DNA of 64,000 nucleotides from Bythopirellula sp041737835 (GTDB lineage Bacteria > Planctomycetota > Planctomycetia > Pirellulales > Lacipirellulaceae): assembly GCA_041737835.1 (NCBI GenBank), contig JBGSQY010000040.1; one strand, 5' to 3'. How positions within the stretch are numbered: the stretch's first letter is position 1; each line of letters starts with the position of its first letter. The notes under the pieces were generated by a model, which was not told where the DNA came from, did no database searches, and saw only the letters and a list, made by a program, of their open reading frames with translations. The translations under genes were made by a program, and so were the position numbers. This document shows, piece by piece, positions 57,153-64,000 of the stretch.

Positions 57153-60100
57153 TTGCAGCGGCATCGACTCCCCTTGGACAATCGGCTATTTGCGGCCTTT
57201 GGACTGATTGTCGTTTTGTTACTTGTCAGTGCCGTCGTGAGTTATTTGAACACGCAACAGCTGTATGAAGATTCTAAGTGGGTGGCTCACACCCACGAAG
57301 TGATCGCCGCCTTGGATAGCCTACTGGCCTCGGCGGTTGATGCTGAGACCGGCCAACGCGGATTTATTATTACTGGCAAGGAAAGCTATCTTGAACCCTA
57401 CCAGTCAGCTTTGTCCGTGATCCATGACCGAATGGAGGATCTAGAAAAGCTGACGTCGGACAATGAGCGGCAACAAAAGCGTGTTGCCGACATCAACACT
57501 TCGCTCCATGGTCGTCTCGCAATTTTGAAGGATGTGCTCGACAAGCGCAATTTAGAGGGATTTGAAGCTGCGCAAGAGGATCTCAAGGGAGATCGCGGTA
57601 AAGAACAAATGGATCTGCTGCGGATGCAGATTAGCGAGATGCTGGAAGCAGAACATGCTCTGCTGTTCCGTCGGTCCCAGGAAAGTCGCAATAGCTACCG
57701 GACAGCAGTCACTAGCGGTGCTATTTCCTCGCTGTTGGGAGTTCTTGCCATCGGCATGCTGTTTTATTTTGTCTCTCGCAGTATGAGCGATCGTGATCGA
57801 GCGGCCGAAATTATTCACCGTGAGCGGGAGCAACTCGAAATCACCCTTACAAGCATCGGCGATGGCGTCATTGCCACCGATCCGCAGGGACGTGTGACGA
57901 TGCTCAATCCGATTGCCGTGGAATTGACGGGCTGGACGCAAGAAGACGCGGCCGGCCAAGATTTGACCACCGTTTTTAATATCGTCAACGAAACCACAGG
58001 GGAAGTCGTTGATAATCCGGCCCTACGGGCGCTTGAGCAGGGCACGATCGTTGGCTTAGCTAATCACACGGAATTGATTGCCAAAGATGGCAGACGGTGC
58101 GCGATTGCCGACAGCGCCTCTCCCATACGCGGTTTAAGCGGAGAAATTCATGGAGCCGTGCTGGTCTTTCGTGACGTTTCCGAAGATCGCCAGTCGGAAA
58201 AGGCGTTGCGAGAAAGTGAAGCCCTTAAAAGCGCTATTCTCAATACGGCTTTGGACGCCATGATCACCTGCGACCATGAAGGCCGCGTCATCGAATTCAA
58301 TCCGGCCGCCGAGCAAATCTTTGGCTATTCACGTGATGTAGCAATGGGAAAAGAACTCGGCGACCTGATTGTCCCGCCCAGTCTTCGAGATCGCCATAAG
58401 CAGGGTATGATTCGCCATCTTGAAACAGGCCAATCGTCGATTCTGAACAAAAGATTGGAACTAACCGCATTACGAGCTGATGGAACTGAATTCCCCGTCG
58501 AACTGGCGATCACGCGAATTCAAGGCGATGGCTTGCCTCGATTTACGGCCTACCTACGCGACATAACTCAGGAAAAGAAAGCGAAAGCCGAACTTGCTGA
58601 ACGGATCCAATTGCTGGCTGAGAATCGCAAGTTGCTGGAAGTAACACTCACAAGTATCGGTGATGCAGTCATGACGACTGATGCCGAAGGGCGTGTTACC
58701 TTCCTAAACAGCGTTGCGCAACAACTGACCGGGTGGACCCAAGAGGAAGCAGCTGGCCAACTCGCTAACCACGTATTCCATATTATTAACGAGACTTCCA
58801 GCGAACTTGTAGAAAGTCCTGTTGACAAGGTGCTTCGTGAAGGAGTCATCGTTGGTCTTGCGAACCACACTATTCTTGTTGCGAAGGATGGCCAGAGACA
58901 TCCGATTGACGATAGCGGCGCTCCGATCCTCGTAGAGGGCGAAATCTTGGGAGTTGTGGTGGTCTTCCGAGACGTCGCTGAACGTCGGCGTGCCGAAACA
59001 GAACTTCAGGAATCGCGGCAGTTTCTTGTGGAATCCTTAGATGCGTTACCGGCTCACATTGCTGTGGTCGACAAGGCAGGCACGATCCTGTTGGTCAATG
59101 ATGCCTGGCAACAGTTTGCGAAGCAGAATCAAACTATTGATGCTGACTATGGTGTAGGCACAAATTACTTACAGGCTTGCGAAAGCTACGGCCATGGCGA
59201 AGGTTGCCAAGATGGAGCTATCGCCGCACAAGCCATCCGGGATGTCCTTGCAAAGAAAACCTCTTATTTTGAAATGGAGTATCCATGCCACAGTCCGGAT
59301 GCCTCACGCTGGTTTTTGATGCGGGTGAATCGGTTCGAGTCTGGTGACGGCCCGAGGGCAATTATATCCCATGAAAATATTACCTCGCGCGTAGAGGCCG
59401 AAGCCAATGTGCGTGAGAGCGAGGAAAACTTCCGTAGTCTGGCCGACAATATTTCGCAGCTCGCCTGGATGACCGATGAGACAGGTTATATCTTCTGGTA
59501 CAACCGTCAATGGTTAGAGTATACGGGAACGACACTCGCGGACATGAAAGGCTGGGGATGGCAAACCATCCATCATCCTGACCATGTCGATCGAGTCACC
59601 GAAAAATTCAAGCAAGCTCTGGTAACGGGCGAATTCTGGGAGGATACGTTCCCTCTGCGTGGCCAAGATGGACAATATCGCTGGTTCCTTTCGCGTGCCC
59701 GGCCGATTCACAACTCGGACGGCAAAATTGTCCGCTGGTTTGGAACCAACACGGATATTTCGGAACTACGAGAGCTCGAGAATGCTTTGCTCGAGGCTGA
59801 TCAACGTAAAGATCAATTCCTGGCCACGCTAGGACACGAGCTTCGTAATCCGCTCGCTGGCATTTTAGGAGGCATCGAAATCCTTGAGTCGCCCACACAT
59901 GATGCAGAAGATCAAATTGAAGCGCAAAGAATCATCGGGCGGCAATCTCGGTTTATGCAACGCTTAATCGACGATTTGCTCGACGTTTCACGCATAGTTC
60001 GTGGCAAAGTGACGCTCGACAAAAGCACCTTTGATCTCACGCTGTTAATTCGCGAAGTGATTTTTGACTGTCGCCGCGAAATGGATGAGAAAGGCCTGAC

Positions 60101-60911
60101 TATAACGCTGTCGATTGAAAGTGAACCGTTACCAATCAACGGAGACCGGGAACGCTTACGCCAAGTCTTTACCAATCTAATTCACAATGCTGGCAAATTC
60201 ACCGAGCCGGGGGGCGGAATAGAGGTTGTCGTTGATAAGTCCGCAAACAACGGTGTCATAAAAGTTGTGGATACCGGTATTGGCATGTCCCCAACAACGC
60301 TCAACAGCATCTTCCACCCCTTCGTTCAAGCTGACATTTCGTTGGAAAGAGGCAGGGGAGGGCTCGGTCTGGGGCTAGCGATCGTCAAAGGGCTTGTTGA
60401 ACTTCATGAGGGTCGAGTCCAAGCTACAAGTGCCGGATTGAATCAGGGAAGCACCTTTCAAGTTGAGCTGCCGCTCGAAGCTACACTTCCCGCTCAGAAG
60501 TCACCTAGCCCCGATGAAAATTTCGATTCCTCTGTTGGCACATTGTCAGTACTGGTGATTGATGATCGCAGGGATGCTTCTTACCCAATCATCAAGTTTC
60601 TGGAAAAAGAAGGGCATCGCGTTCACACCGCTTTTGATGGGCCAAGTGGAGTGCAAACAGCTCATCAATATCAGCCTGACGTTGTGGTTTGCGATATTGG
60701 CTTACCCGGGATCGATGGTTACGAAGTCGCACGCCAGCTACGCTCTGACGCCAAATTTGGCAGATGCCTTCTGATAGCAGTGACTGGATACGGACAGCCA
60801 CAGGACAAAAATGCGGCTCACGACGCAGGCTTTGATTTGCACCTAGTAAAACCTGTTGATCGCACTCTGCTATTACAAGCAATTCATAACTGGAACACCA
60901 ATCAGAAATAA
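57153..60911 (+). CDS. Hybrid histidine kinase (CHASE3, five PAS, HisKA, HATPase, REC)
   Basis: A 1252-residue membrane kinase. I start at TTG 57153 because AAGGA lies 10 bases upstream; the frame is open to a TTG at 57045 but no ATG fits. Two membrane helices (LFAAFGLIVVLLLVSAVVSY; SLLGVLAIGMLFYFV) flank a CHASE3 domain (ETGQRGFIITGKESYL). Five PAS modules follow; the first and third are near-copies (LTSIGDGVIATDPQGRVTML versus LTSIGDAVMTTDAEGRVTFL). HisKA has LGHELRNPLAGILGG (His near 894), HATPase GGLGLGLAIV, and a C-terminal receiver VVVCDIGLPGIDG (Asp near 1180). Signal unknown. Confidence 0.92.
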   Translation: MQRHRLPLDNRLFAAFGLIVVLLLVSAVVSYLNTQQLYEDSKWVAHTHEVIAALDSLLASAVDAETGQRGFIITGKESYLEPYQSALSVIHDRMEDLEKLTSDNERQQKRVADINTSLHGRLAILKDVLDKRNLEGFEAAQEDLKGDRGKEQMDLLRMQISEMLEAEHALLFRRSQESRNSYRTAVTSGAISSLLGVLAIGMLFYFVSRSMSDRDRAAEIIHREREQLEITLTSIGDGVIATDPQGRVTMLNPIAVELTGWTQEDAAGQDLTTVFNIVNETTGEVVDNPALRALEQGTIVGLANHTELIAKDGRRCAIADSASPIRGLSGEIHGAVLVFRDVSEDRQSEKALRESEALKSAILNTALDAMITCDHEGRVIEFNPAAEQIFGYSRDVAMGKELGDLIVPPSLRDRHKQGMIRHLETGQSSILNKRLELTALRADGTEFPVELAITRIQGDGLPRFTAYLRDITQEKKAKAELAERIQLLAENRKLLEVTLTSIGDAVMTTDAEGRVTFLNSVAQQLTGWTQEEAAGQLANHVFHIINETSSELVESPVDKVLREGVIVGLANHTILVAKDGQRHPIDDSGAPILVEGEILGVVVVFRDVAERRRAETELQESRQFLVESLDALPAHIAVVDKAGTILLVNDAWQQFAKQNQTIDADYGVGTNYLQACESYGHGEGCQDGAIAAQAIRDVLAKKTSYFEMEYPCHSPDASRWFLMRVNRFESGDGPRAIISHENITSRVEAEANVRESEENFRSLADNISQLAWMTDETGYIFWYNRQWLEYTGTTLADMKGWGWQTIHHPDHVDRVTEKFKQALVTGEFWEDTFPLRGQDGQYRWFLSRARPIHNSDGKIVRWFGTNTDISELRELENALLEADQRKDQFLATLGHELRNPLAGILGGIEILESPTHDAEDQIEAQRIIGRQSRFMQRLIDDLLDVSRIVRGKVTLDKSTFDLTLLIREVIFDCRREMDEKGLTITLSIESEPLPINGDRERLRQVFTNLIHNAGKFTEPGGGIEVVVDKSANNGVIKVVDTGIGMSPTTLNSIFHPFVQADISLERGRGGLGLGLAIVKGLVELHEGRVQATSAGLNQGSTFQVELPLEATLPAQKSPSPDENFDSSVGTLSVLVIDDRRDASYPIIKFLEKEGHRVHTAFDGPSGVQTAHQYQPDVVVCDIGLPGIDGYEVARQLRSDAKFGRCLLIAVTGYGQPQDKNAAHDAGFDLHLVKPVDRTLLLQAIHNWNTNQK

Positions 60912-61042
60912 TGATTTCTGACACAGCATTTTGGGAGCTTAGGCACCATGCAGTTGGATGGCACAAAGACAAGCTATTGGAGGAACAGGTAAATGAGACA
61001 AATTAGACAAAAGTAGCGGGTGAAAAATTGGCAGTTATCTCA

Positions 61043-61059
61043 ATGGCGCACTATTTGCA
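61043..61059 (+). promoter_or_regulatory. Putative sigma-54 promoter, csrA
   Basis: ATGGCGCACTATTTGCA: TGGC and TTGCA exact, GG-N10-GC. Start predicted near 61070, 41 bases before csrA. Confidence 0.65.
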
Positions 61060-61110
61060 CAATGCCGAGCCATACTTAGGGGGAAACCGCTCTTTTTGGA
61101 GAACTGCAAA

Positions 61111-61317
61111 ATGTTAGTTTTGTCTCGCAAGGAAGGTGATGAAATTTTGCTGCCCGAATTGGACATTGTTGTCCGCGTGCTGAAAATTCGTGGCAAAGCT
61201 GTGTCCATTGGGATTGAAGCTCCCCGGGGCATTCGCATTTTGCGGAGTGAACTGGAATCGCACTCTTATCCCTCAGAACCGATGTGGGATGACGAATTGG
61301 TACATGCGGTGGGCTAA
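61111..61317 (+). CDS. csrA: Carbon storage regulator CsrA
   Basis: A 68-residue RNA-binding protein from ATG 61111 (MLVLSRKEGDEILLPELDIV), with GGAG upstream; five extra codons in frame upstream are not needed. CsrA dimers bind GGA loops in mRNA leaders and change translation. The key RNA-contact ends are present: MLVLSRK and the IEAPRGIRILRSEL strand with the conserved Arg. The leader holds GGGGGA and TTTGGAGAAC, possible self-binding sites. No fliW is nearby. A sigma-54 element precedes it. Confidence 0.95.
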   Translation: MLVLSRKEGDEILLPELDIVVRVLKIRGKAVSIGIEAPRGIRILRSELESHSYPSEPMWDDELVHAVG

Positions 61318-61320
61318 TAC

Positions 61321-62031
61321 TTAGTCAGTTGGTCTAATGCTTTGTCCGCGGTAATCGACCCAATTATCGATCGCACGGGCTGCTGACCAACAAAGTAATG
61401 CCCAGGTGGCACCTGCGGCCCAACCCGCCAAAACGTCGGTTGGCCAATGAACGCCCAAGTACACACGGCTTAAGCCAACGAGTACGGTGAGCAACACGCC
61501 AAGAGTTAGAAAAAACATCTTCAAGCTGCGCAGTTTCTCCGCTTGGGCCATGATAGCGCCCAAGGTGAGATATGTCGTTGCGGCCATCATGGCGTGTCCA
61601 CTGGGGAAACTTTTGGTCAACACATATGATCCGTGCGGCACAATATCTGGTCGTGGTCGGTCGAAGGCTGATTTCAACACCGTGCTTAGCAGAATGCCAC
61701 CCACCGTTGCCACAATGATAAGCATGGCCGTTTGACGTCGGTTGCGAATCCATTCGTAAATCGCGACGGATATTGTGAGTGGGGTAAGAATTGCATACCC
61801 ACCCAAGGCCGTAATATCCCGCATCACTTCCTCGAACCAGCGGGGACCAATCGGGTCTGATTTATCGATGGGATCACGCAATGACAAAACGATCCATTCA
61901 TCGATTTCACGCGAATCTCCTTCGTTCACGGCATCCGCAAGTTCAATAAAGGTCCACACGCCTCCCGCACTTAAGATCAAAAGAATCAGTATCACTGGTT
62001 CGCGCACGACGGCAGCAATAAATTTCTGCAT
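61321..62031 (-). CDS. PAP2-type phosphatase, membrane
   Basis: A 236-residue membrane protein with about six helices. The PAP2 signature is split in three: KSAFDRPRPD, FPSGHAMMAATT and SRVYLGVHWPTDV. These enzymes dephosphorylate phosphatidic acid, undecaprenyl pyrophosphate or similar lipids on the outer face. It follows the lipid kinase gene by 6 bases, an arrangement suggesting opposing or linked steps on the same lipid pool. Confidence 0.93.
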   Translation of the reverse strand: MQKFIAAVVREPVILILLILSAGGVWTFIELADAVNEGDSREIDEWIVLSLRDPIDKSDPIGPRWFEEVMRDITALGGYAILTPLTISVAIYEWIRNRRQTAMLIIVATVGGILLSTVLKSAFDRPRPDIVPHGSYVLTKSFPSGHAMMAATTYLTLGAIMAQAEKLRSLKMFFLTLGVLLTVLVGLSRVYLGVHWPTDVLAGWAAGATWALLCWSAARAIDNWVDYRGQSIRPTD

Positions 62032-62037
62032 GAGAAT

Positions 62038-62943
62038 TTAACCGTTCTGGAATTCCTCGCCCACGATGACATTCAACGCTGCCGGCAAGCAGCGGAATGA
62101 AATCGGTTGCTCATCGACAATGTCACCATCCAAAGAGAATTTAACAGGGGGTTGTGATTTCAACGCAATATGTCGGGCCTGTCGGTAAATGACCTGATTG
62201 GAATCAATATAGTCGTCGAACAAATACCGAGCTGACAAGTCTGCAAGGTCAATCATTGTGCCCGACTGGATGATTACCAAGTCCAGCAAACCGTCGTTTA
62301 ACCGCGCCTGGGGAGCGACTTCCACGCGACCAGCGGATGTTTTCCCATTGGCGACAAGGAGATTCCACACAGAGTAGTCCTGCGGCTCGGCACCGTCGAT
62401 GCTTATCGTCGTATCAAAGCTCTTCAGATCGTTGAGAATACTCACTGCCCCCCTGATGTAACAGAGTGCTCCCCAGCGTTGCTTCATCTCCGCGGTGATT
62501 GCTTCAGTCACACGATGGCTATTACCCCCGGTAGCAATGTTTGCAAAGCGAGTCGTCAGCGATTCTGTCTCCAGTTCAACCACGTCAACAGCTTGAACAC
62601 GGCGATTTTGCAGCGTTTCCCAGGCTAATTCTGGGTCGTTCGAAATCGCCAGTGACGCACACCAATCGTTGGCCGTGCCAAGGGGTAAGACGCCGAGAGT
62701 GACATCATTCGGCGCTGTGCTTAATCCATTGATCACCGAATTCACCGTGCCATCACCACCAGCAGCGATAATCAACTTGGTTCCTTGCTCGCAGGCGATT
62801 CTCACTTTTGCTTGAGCATCGGTGGCGGAAGTGGGCTCATAAATCGTCACTTCAGGATGATCGATGAATTTTTGGCGAATCGCCACAGCTTGCTCGATTG
62901 ACCCTGCATTCGGATTCCAAATAACAAGTGTGTTTTTATCCAT
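62038..62943 (-). CDS. Diacylglycerol kinase-like lipid kinase
   Basis: A 301-residue soluble or membrane-peripheral kinase of the DagK catalytic family. NPNAGS at the start, the nucleotide loop IIAAGGDGTVNSVINGL, LPLGTANDWCASLAI, and the C-terminal metal region (LNDGLLDLVII; VKFSLDGDIVDEQPI) are complete. It likely phosphorylates diacylglycerol or a sphingoid-type lipid with ATP. It and the PAP2 gene form an operon; no sigma-54 element was found before it. Confidence 0.92.
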   Translation of the reverse strand: MDKNTLVIWNPNAGSIEQAVAIRQKFIDHPEVTIYEPTSATDAQAKVRIACEQGTKLIIAAGGDGTVNSVINGLSTAPNDVTLGVLPLGTANDWCASLAISNDPELAWETLQNRRVQAVDVVELETESLTTRFANIATGGNSHRVTEAITAEMKQRWGALCYIRGAVSILNDLKSFDTTISIDGAEPQDYSVWNLLVANGKTSAGRVEVAPQARLNDGLLDLVIIQSGTMIDLADLSARYLFDDYIDSNQVIYRQARHIALKSQPPVKFSLDGDIVDEQPISFRCLPAALNVIVGEEFQNG

Positions 62944-63132
62944 AACTCATATTGTTATGAAAATGCCATGCCGTCAGATATTCGAGAGCAAACAGTGGCT
63001 TTTTCTCGAAGTTGCAGAGTTTCTGGTCGTCGTGAAACCAACTATTGGTTTAAAGATGACCTTCTTTGAGATCATGTTCCAGTACTTCAGTAAATCACCA
63101 GGTATATCCCATGAAACAGGTTGATATTAACG

Positions 63133-63149
63133 TCGGCATAATAAATGCA
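63133..63149 (+). promoter_or_regulatory. Putative sigma-54 promoter, GH13 gene
   Basis: TCGGCATAATAAATGCA: GGCA and TGCA kept, GG-N10-GC, other positions weaker. Start predicted near 63160, 53 bases before the ATG. Confidence 0.5.
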
Positions 63150-63212
63150 ATATTTGTATATAGATTCTCCACTTCGTCCAGTTAGCTTAAGTCCAAATGA
63201 AAGGCACGCGAA

Positions 63213-64000
63213 ATGTCAACCGTTTGTGAGCCGAACAATCGCCAGACCACGAAGGAAATTCAGACCGTGAAAGTTGAAGGAATGGGATGCATACTTCACG
63301 AGGAGGGTGTTGCATTTAGAGTTTGGGCTCCACACGCTGAGAGCGTCAGCGTGATTGGCACTTTCAATGAATGGAAGGAGACTGCCAATGTCCTCGAAGC
63401 TGAGGCTAACGGACATTGGTATATCAATGTTCCTGAAGCAAAGATTGGCGACGAGTATCGTTACGTCATTATCAATGGTGACCAAAAACTCAGTCGCATT
63501 GACCCCTACAGCCGTGAGGTGACAAATTCGATCGGCAACTCGGTTGTGCATGATCCTGAATTCGATTGGGAAAGTGACGATTTTACGATTGCCGCTTTCA
63601 ACGAACTCATTATCTATGAAATGCACGTCGGAACATTCAATCGCTCCCGACCTAATGTACCCGGCACCTTTGAACAAGTAGCTCATAAGCTGGATTACTT
63701 GCGGCGCTTGGGCGTCAATTGCATTCAACTCATGCCCACGGCAGAGTTTGCTGGGGATCTCTCTTGGGGTTACAATCCTGCCCATATCTACGCGGTCGAG
63801 AGTGCTTATGGCGGTCCCTGTGGCTTGAAGGAACTTGTCAAACGCGCCCATCAACATGGCATCGCGGTCATTTTGGACGTCGTTTACAACCATTTCGGAC
63901 CGAGCGATCTCGATATCTGGCAATTTGATGGTTGGAGTCAAGACGGCAAAGGGGGTATCTACTTCTACAACGACTGGAAATCAAGCACTCCTTGGGGAGA
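63213..64000 (+). CDS. GH13 glucan-branching-like enzyme (partial, runs off the window)
   Basis: At least 262 codons from ATG 63213 (AAGG upstream), with no stop before the edge. A CBM48-like N-domain (VAFRVWAPHAESVSVIGTFN then EWKETANVLEAE) is followed by the start of a GH13 barrel: IIYEMHVGTFNRSRPNVPGT, LGVNCIQLMPTAEF, WGYNPAHIYAVESAYGG and the region-I motif ILDVVYNHFGPSD. This fits a 1,4-alpha-glucan branching enzyme or malto-oligosyltrehalose trehalohydrolase, which shares this layout. A 241-codon open frame on the other strand is a shadow. Confidence 0.88.
   Translation, partial: MSTVCEPNNRQTTKEIQTVKVEGMGCILHEEGVAFRVWAPHAESVSVIGTFNEWKETANVLEAEANGHWYINVPEAKIGDEYRYVIINGDQKLSRIDPYSREVTNSIGNSVVHDPEFDWESDDFTIAAFNELIIYEMHVGTFNRSRPNVPGTFEQVAHKLDYLRRLGVNCIQLMPTAEFAGDLSWGYNPAHIYAVESAYGGPCGLKELVKRAHQHGIAVILDVVYNHFGPSDLDIWQFDGWSQDGKGGIYFYNDWKSSTPWG

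Noticed and set aside
63216..63941. 241-codon minus-strand frame at the right edge
   Set aside because: Antisense to the GH13 gene, whose motifs are clear on the plus strand and run off the window.
1..64000. CRISPR arrays, insertion sequences, rRNA or riboswitch classes
   Set aside because: No spaced direct repeats, transposase motifs, rRNA-like stretches or recognisable riboswitch cores were seen by eye.

Overview
The window looks like a piece of a Planctomycetota chromosome, most likely Pirellulales/Lacipirellulaceae-like. The evidence is PEP-CTERM proteins whose C-termini carry a dockerin-like DGDGDVDGRDF motif, a DUF1559 pilin-like protein, planctomycete-style secretin fragments, McsA/McsB and many short palindromic intergenic repeats. 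No rRNA, CRISPR array, insertion sequence or prophage was seen. One tRNA (Pro, GGG) is present. Both window edges cut genes: a histidine kinase on the left and a GH13 glucan enzyme on the right.

0-11 kb holds secreted-protein and pectin genes. A PEP-CTERM protein and a DUF1559 protein lie on the minus strand. A XylR-like AraC regulator then precedes a plus-strand run of a PEP-CTERM protein, a PL1-like pectate lyase, a PL9-like beta-helix lyase and a rhamnogalacturonan acetylesterase. The last three have start/stop spacings of 2 bp and a 4 bp overlap, so they read as one pectin-degradation operon. The two lyases share a nearly duplicated dockerin/PEP-CTERM tail. A three-domain protein (redoxin, c-type haem site, copper monooxygenase-like) converges on this operon.

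11-45 kb is mostly housekeeping with many conserved hypothetical genes: degenerate GGDEF and HD-GYP/GGDEF proteins, a lipoprotein, superoxide dismutase, gltX, a very long secretin-N protein, NAD-type isocitrate dehydrogenase, a saccharopine-dehydrogenase-like reductase with an orphan HicB, rtcB, a VKOR-DsbA fusion, PPK2, a RepA-like ATPase, mcsAB, trpE and pyrF. At least five families of short palindromic repeats are scattered between these genes, and one is also read in frame inside two of them.

45-64 kb differs. It appears richer in A+T and holds small membrane and stress proteins (BON, CsbD, YqjD/DUF883-like, holin-like, DUF1328, PRC-barrel, 17M-like glycine zipper), small lipoproteins, two large hybrid histidine kinases, an NtrC-type activator, csrA, a DAG-kinase/PAP2 pair and a glucan-branching-like enzyme. 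Reading the spacers by eye, I find ten GG-N10-GC elements, most with strong TGGCA and TTGC flanks, each placed 36-161 bases before one of these genes. I infer a compact sigma-54 regulon built around the NtrC-type regulator encoded in the same region. This is the main candidate for an undescribed system here.
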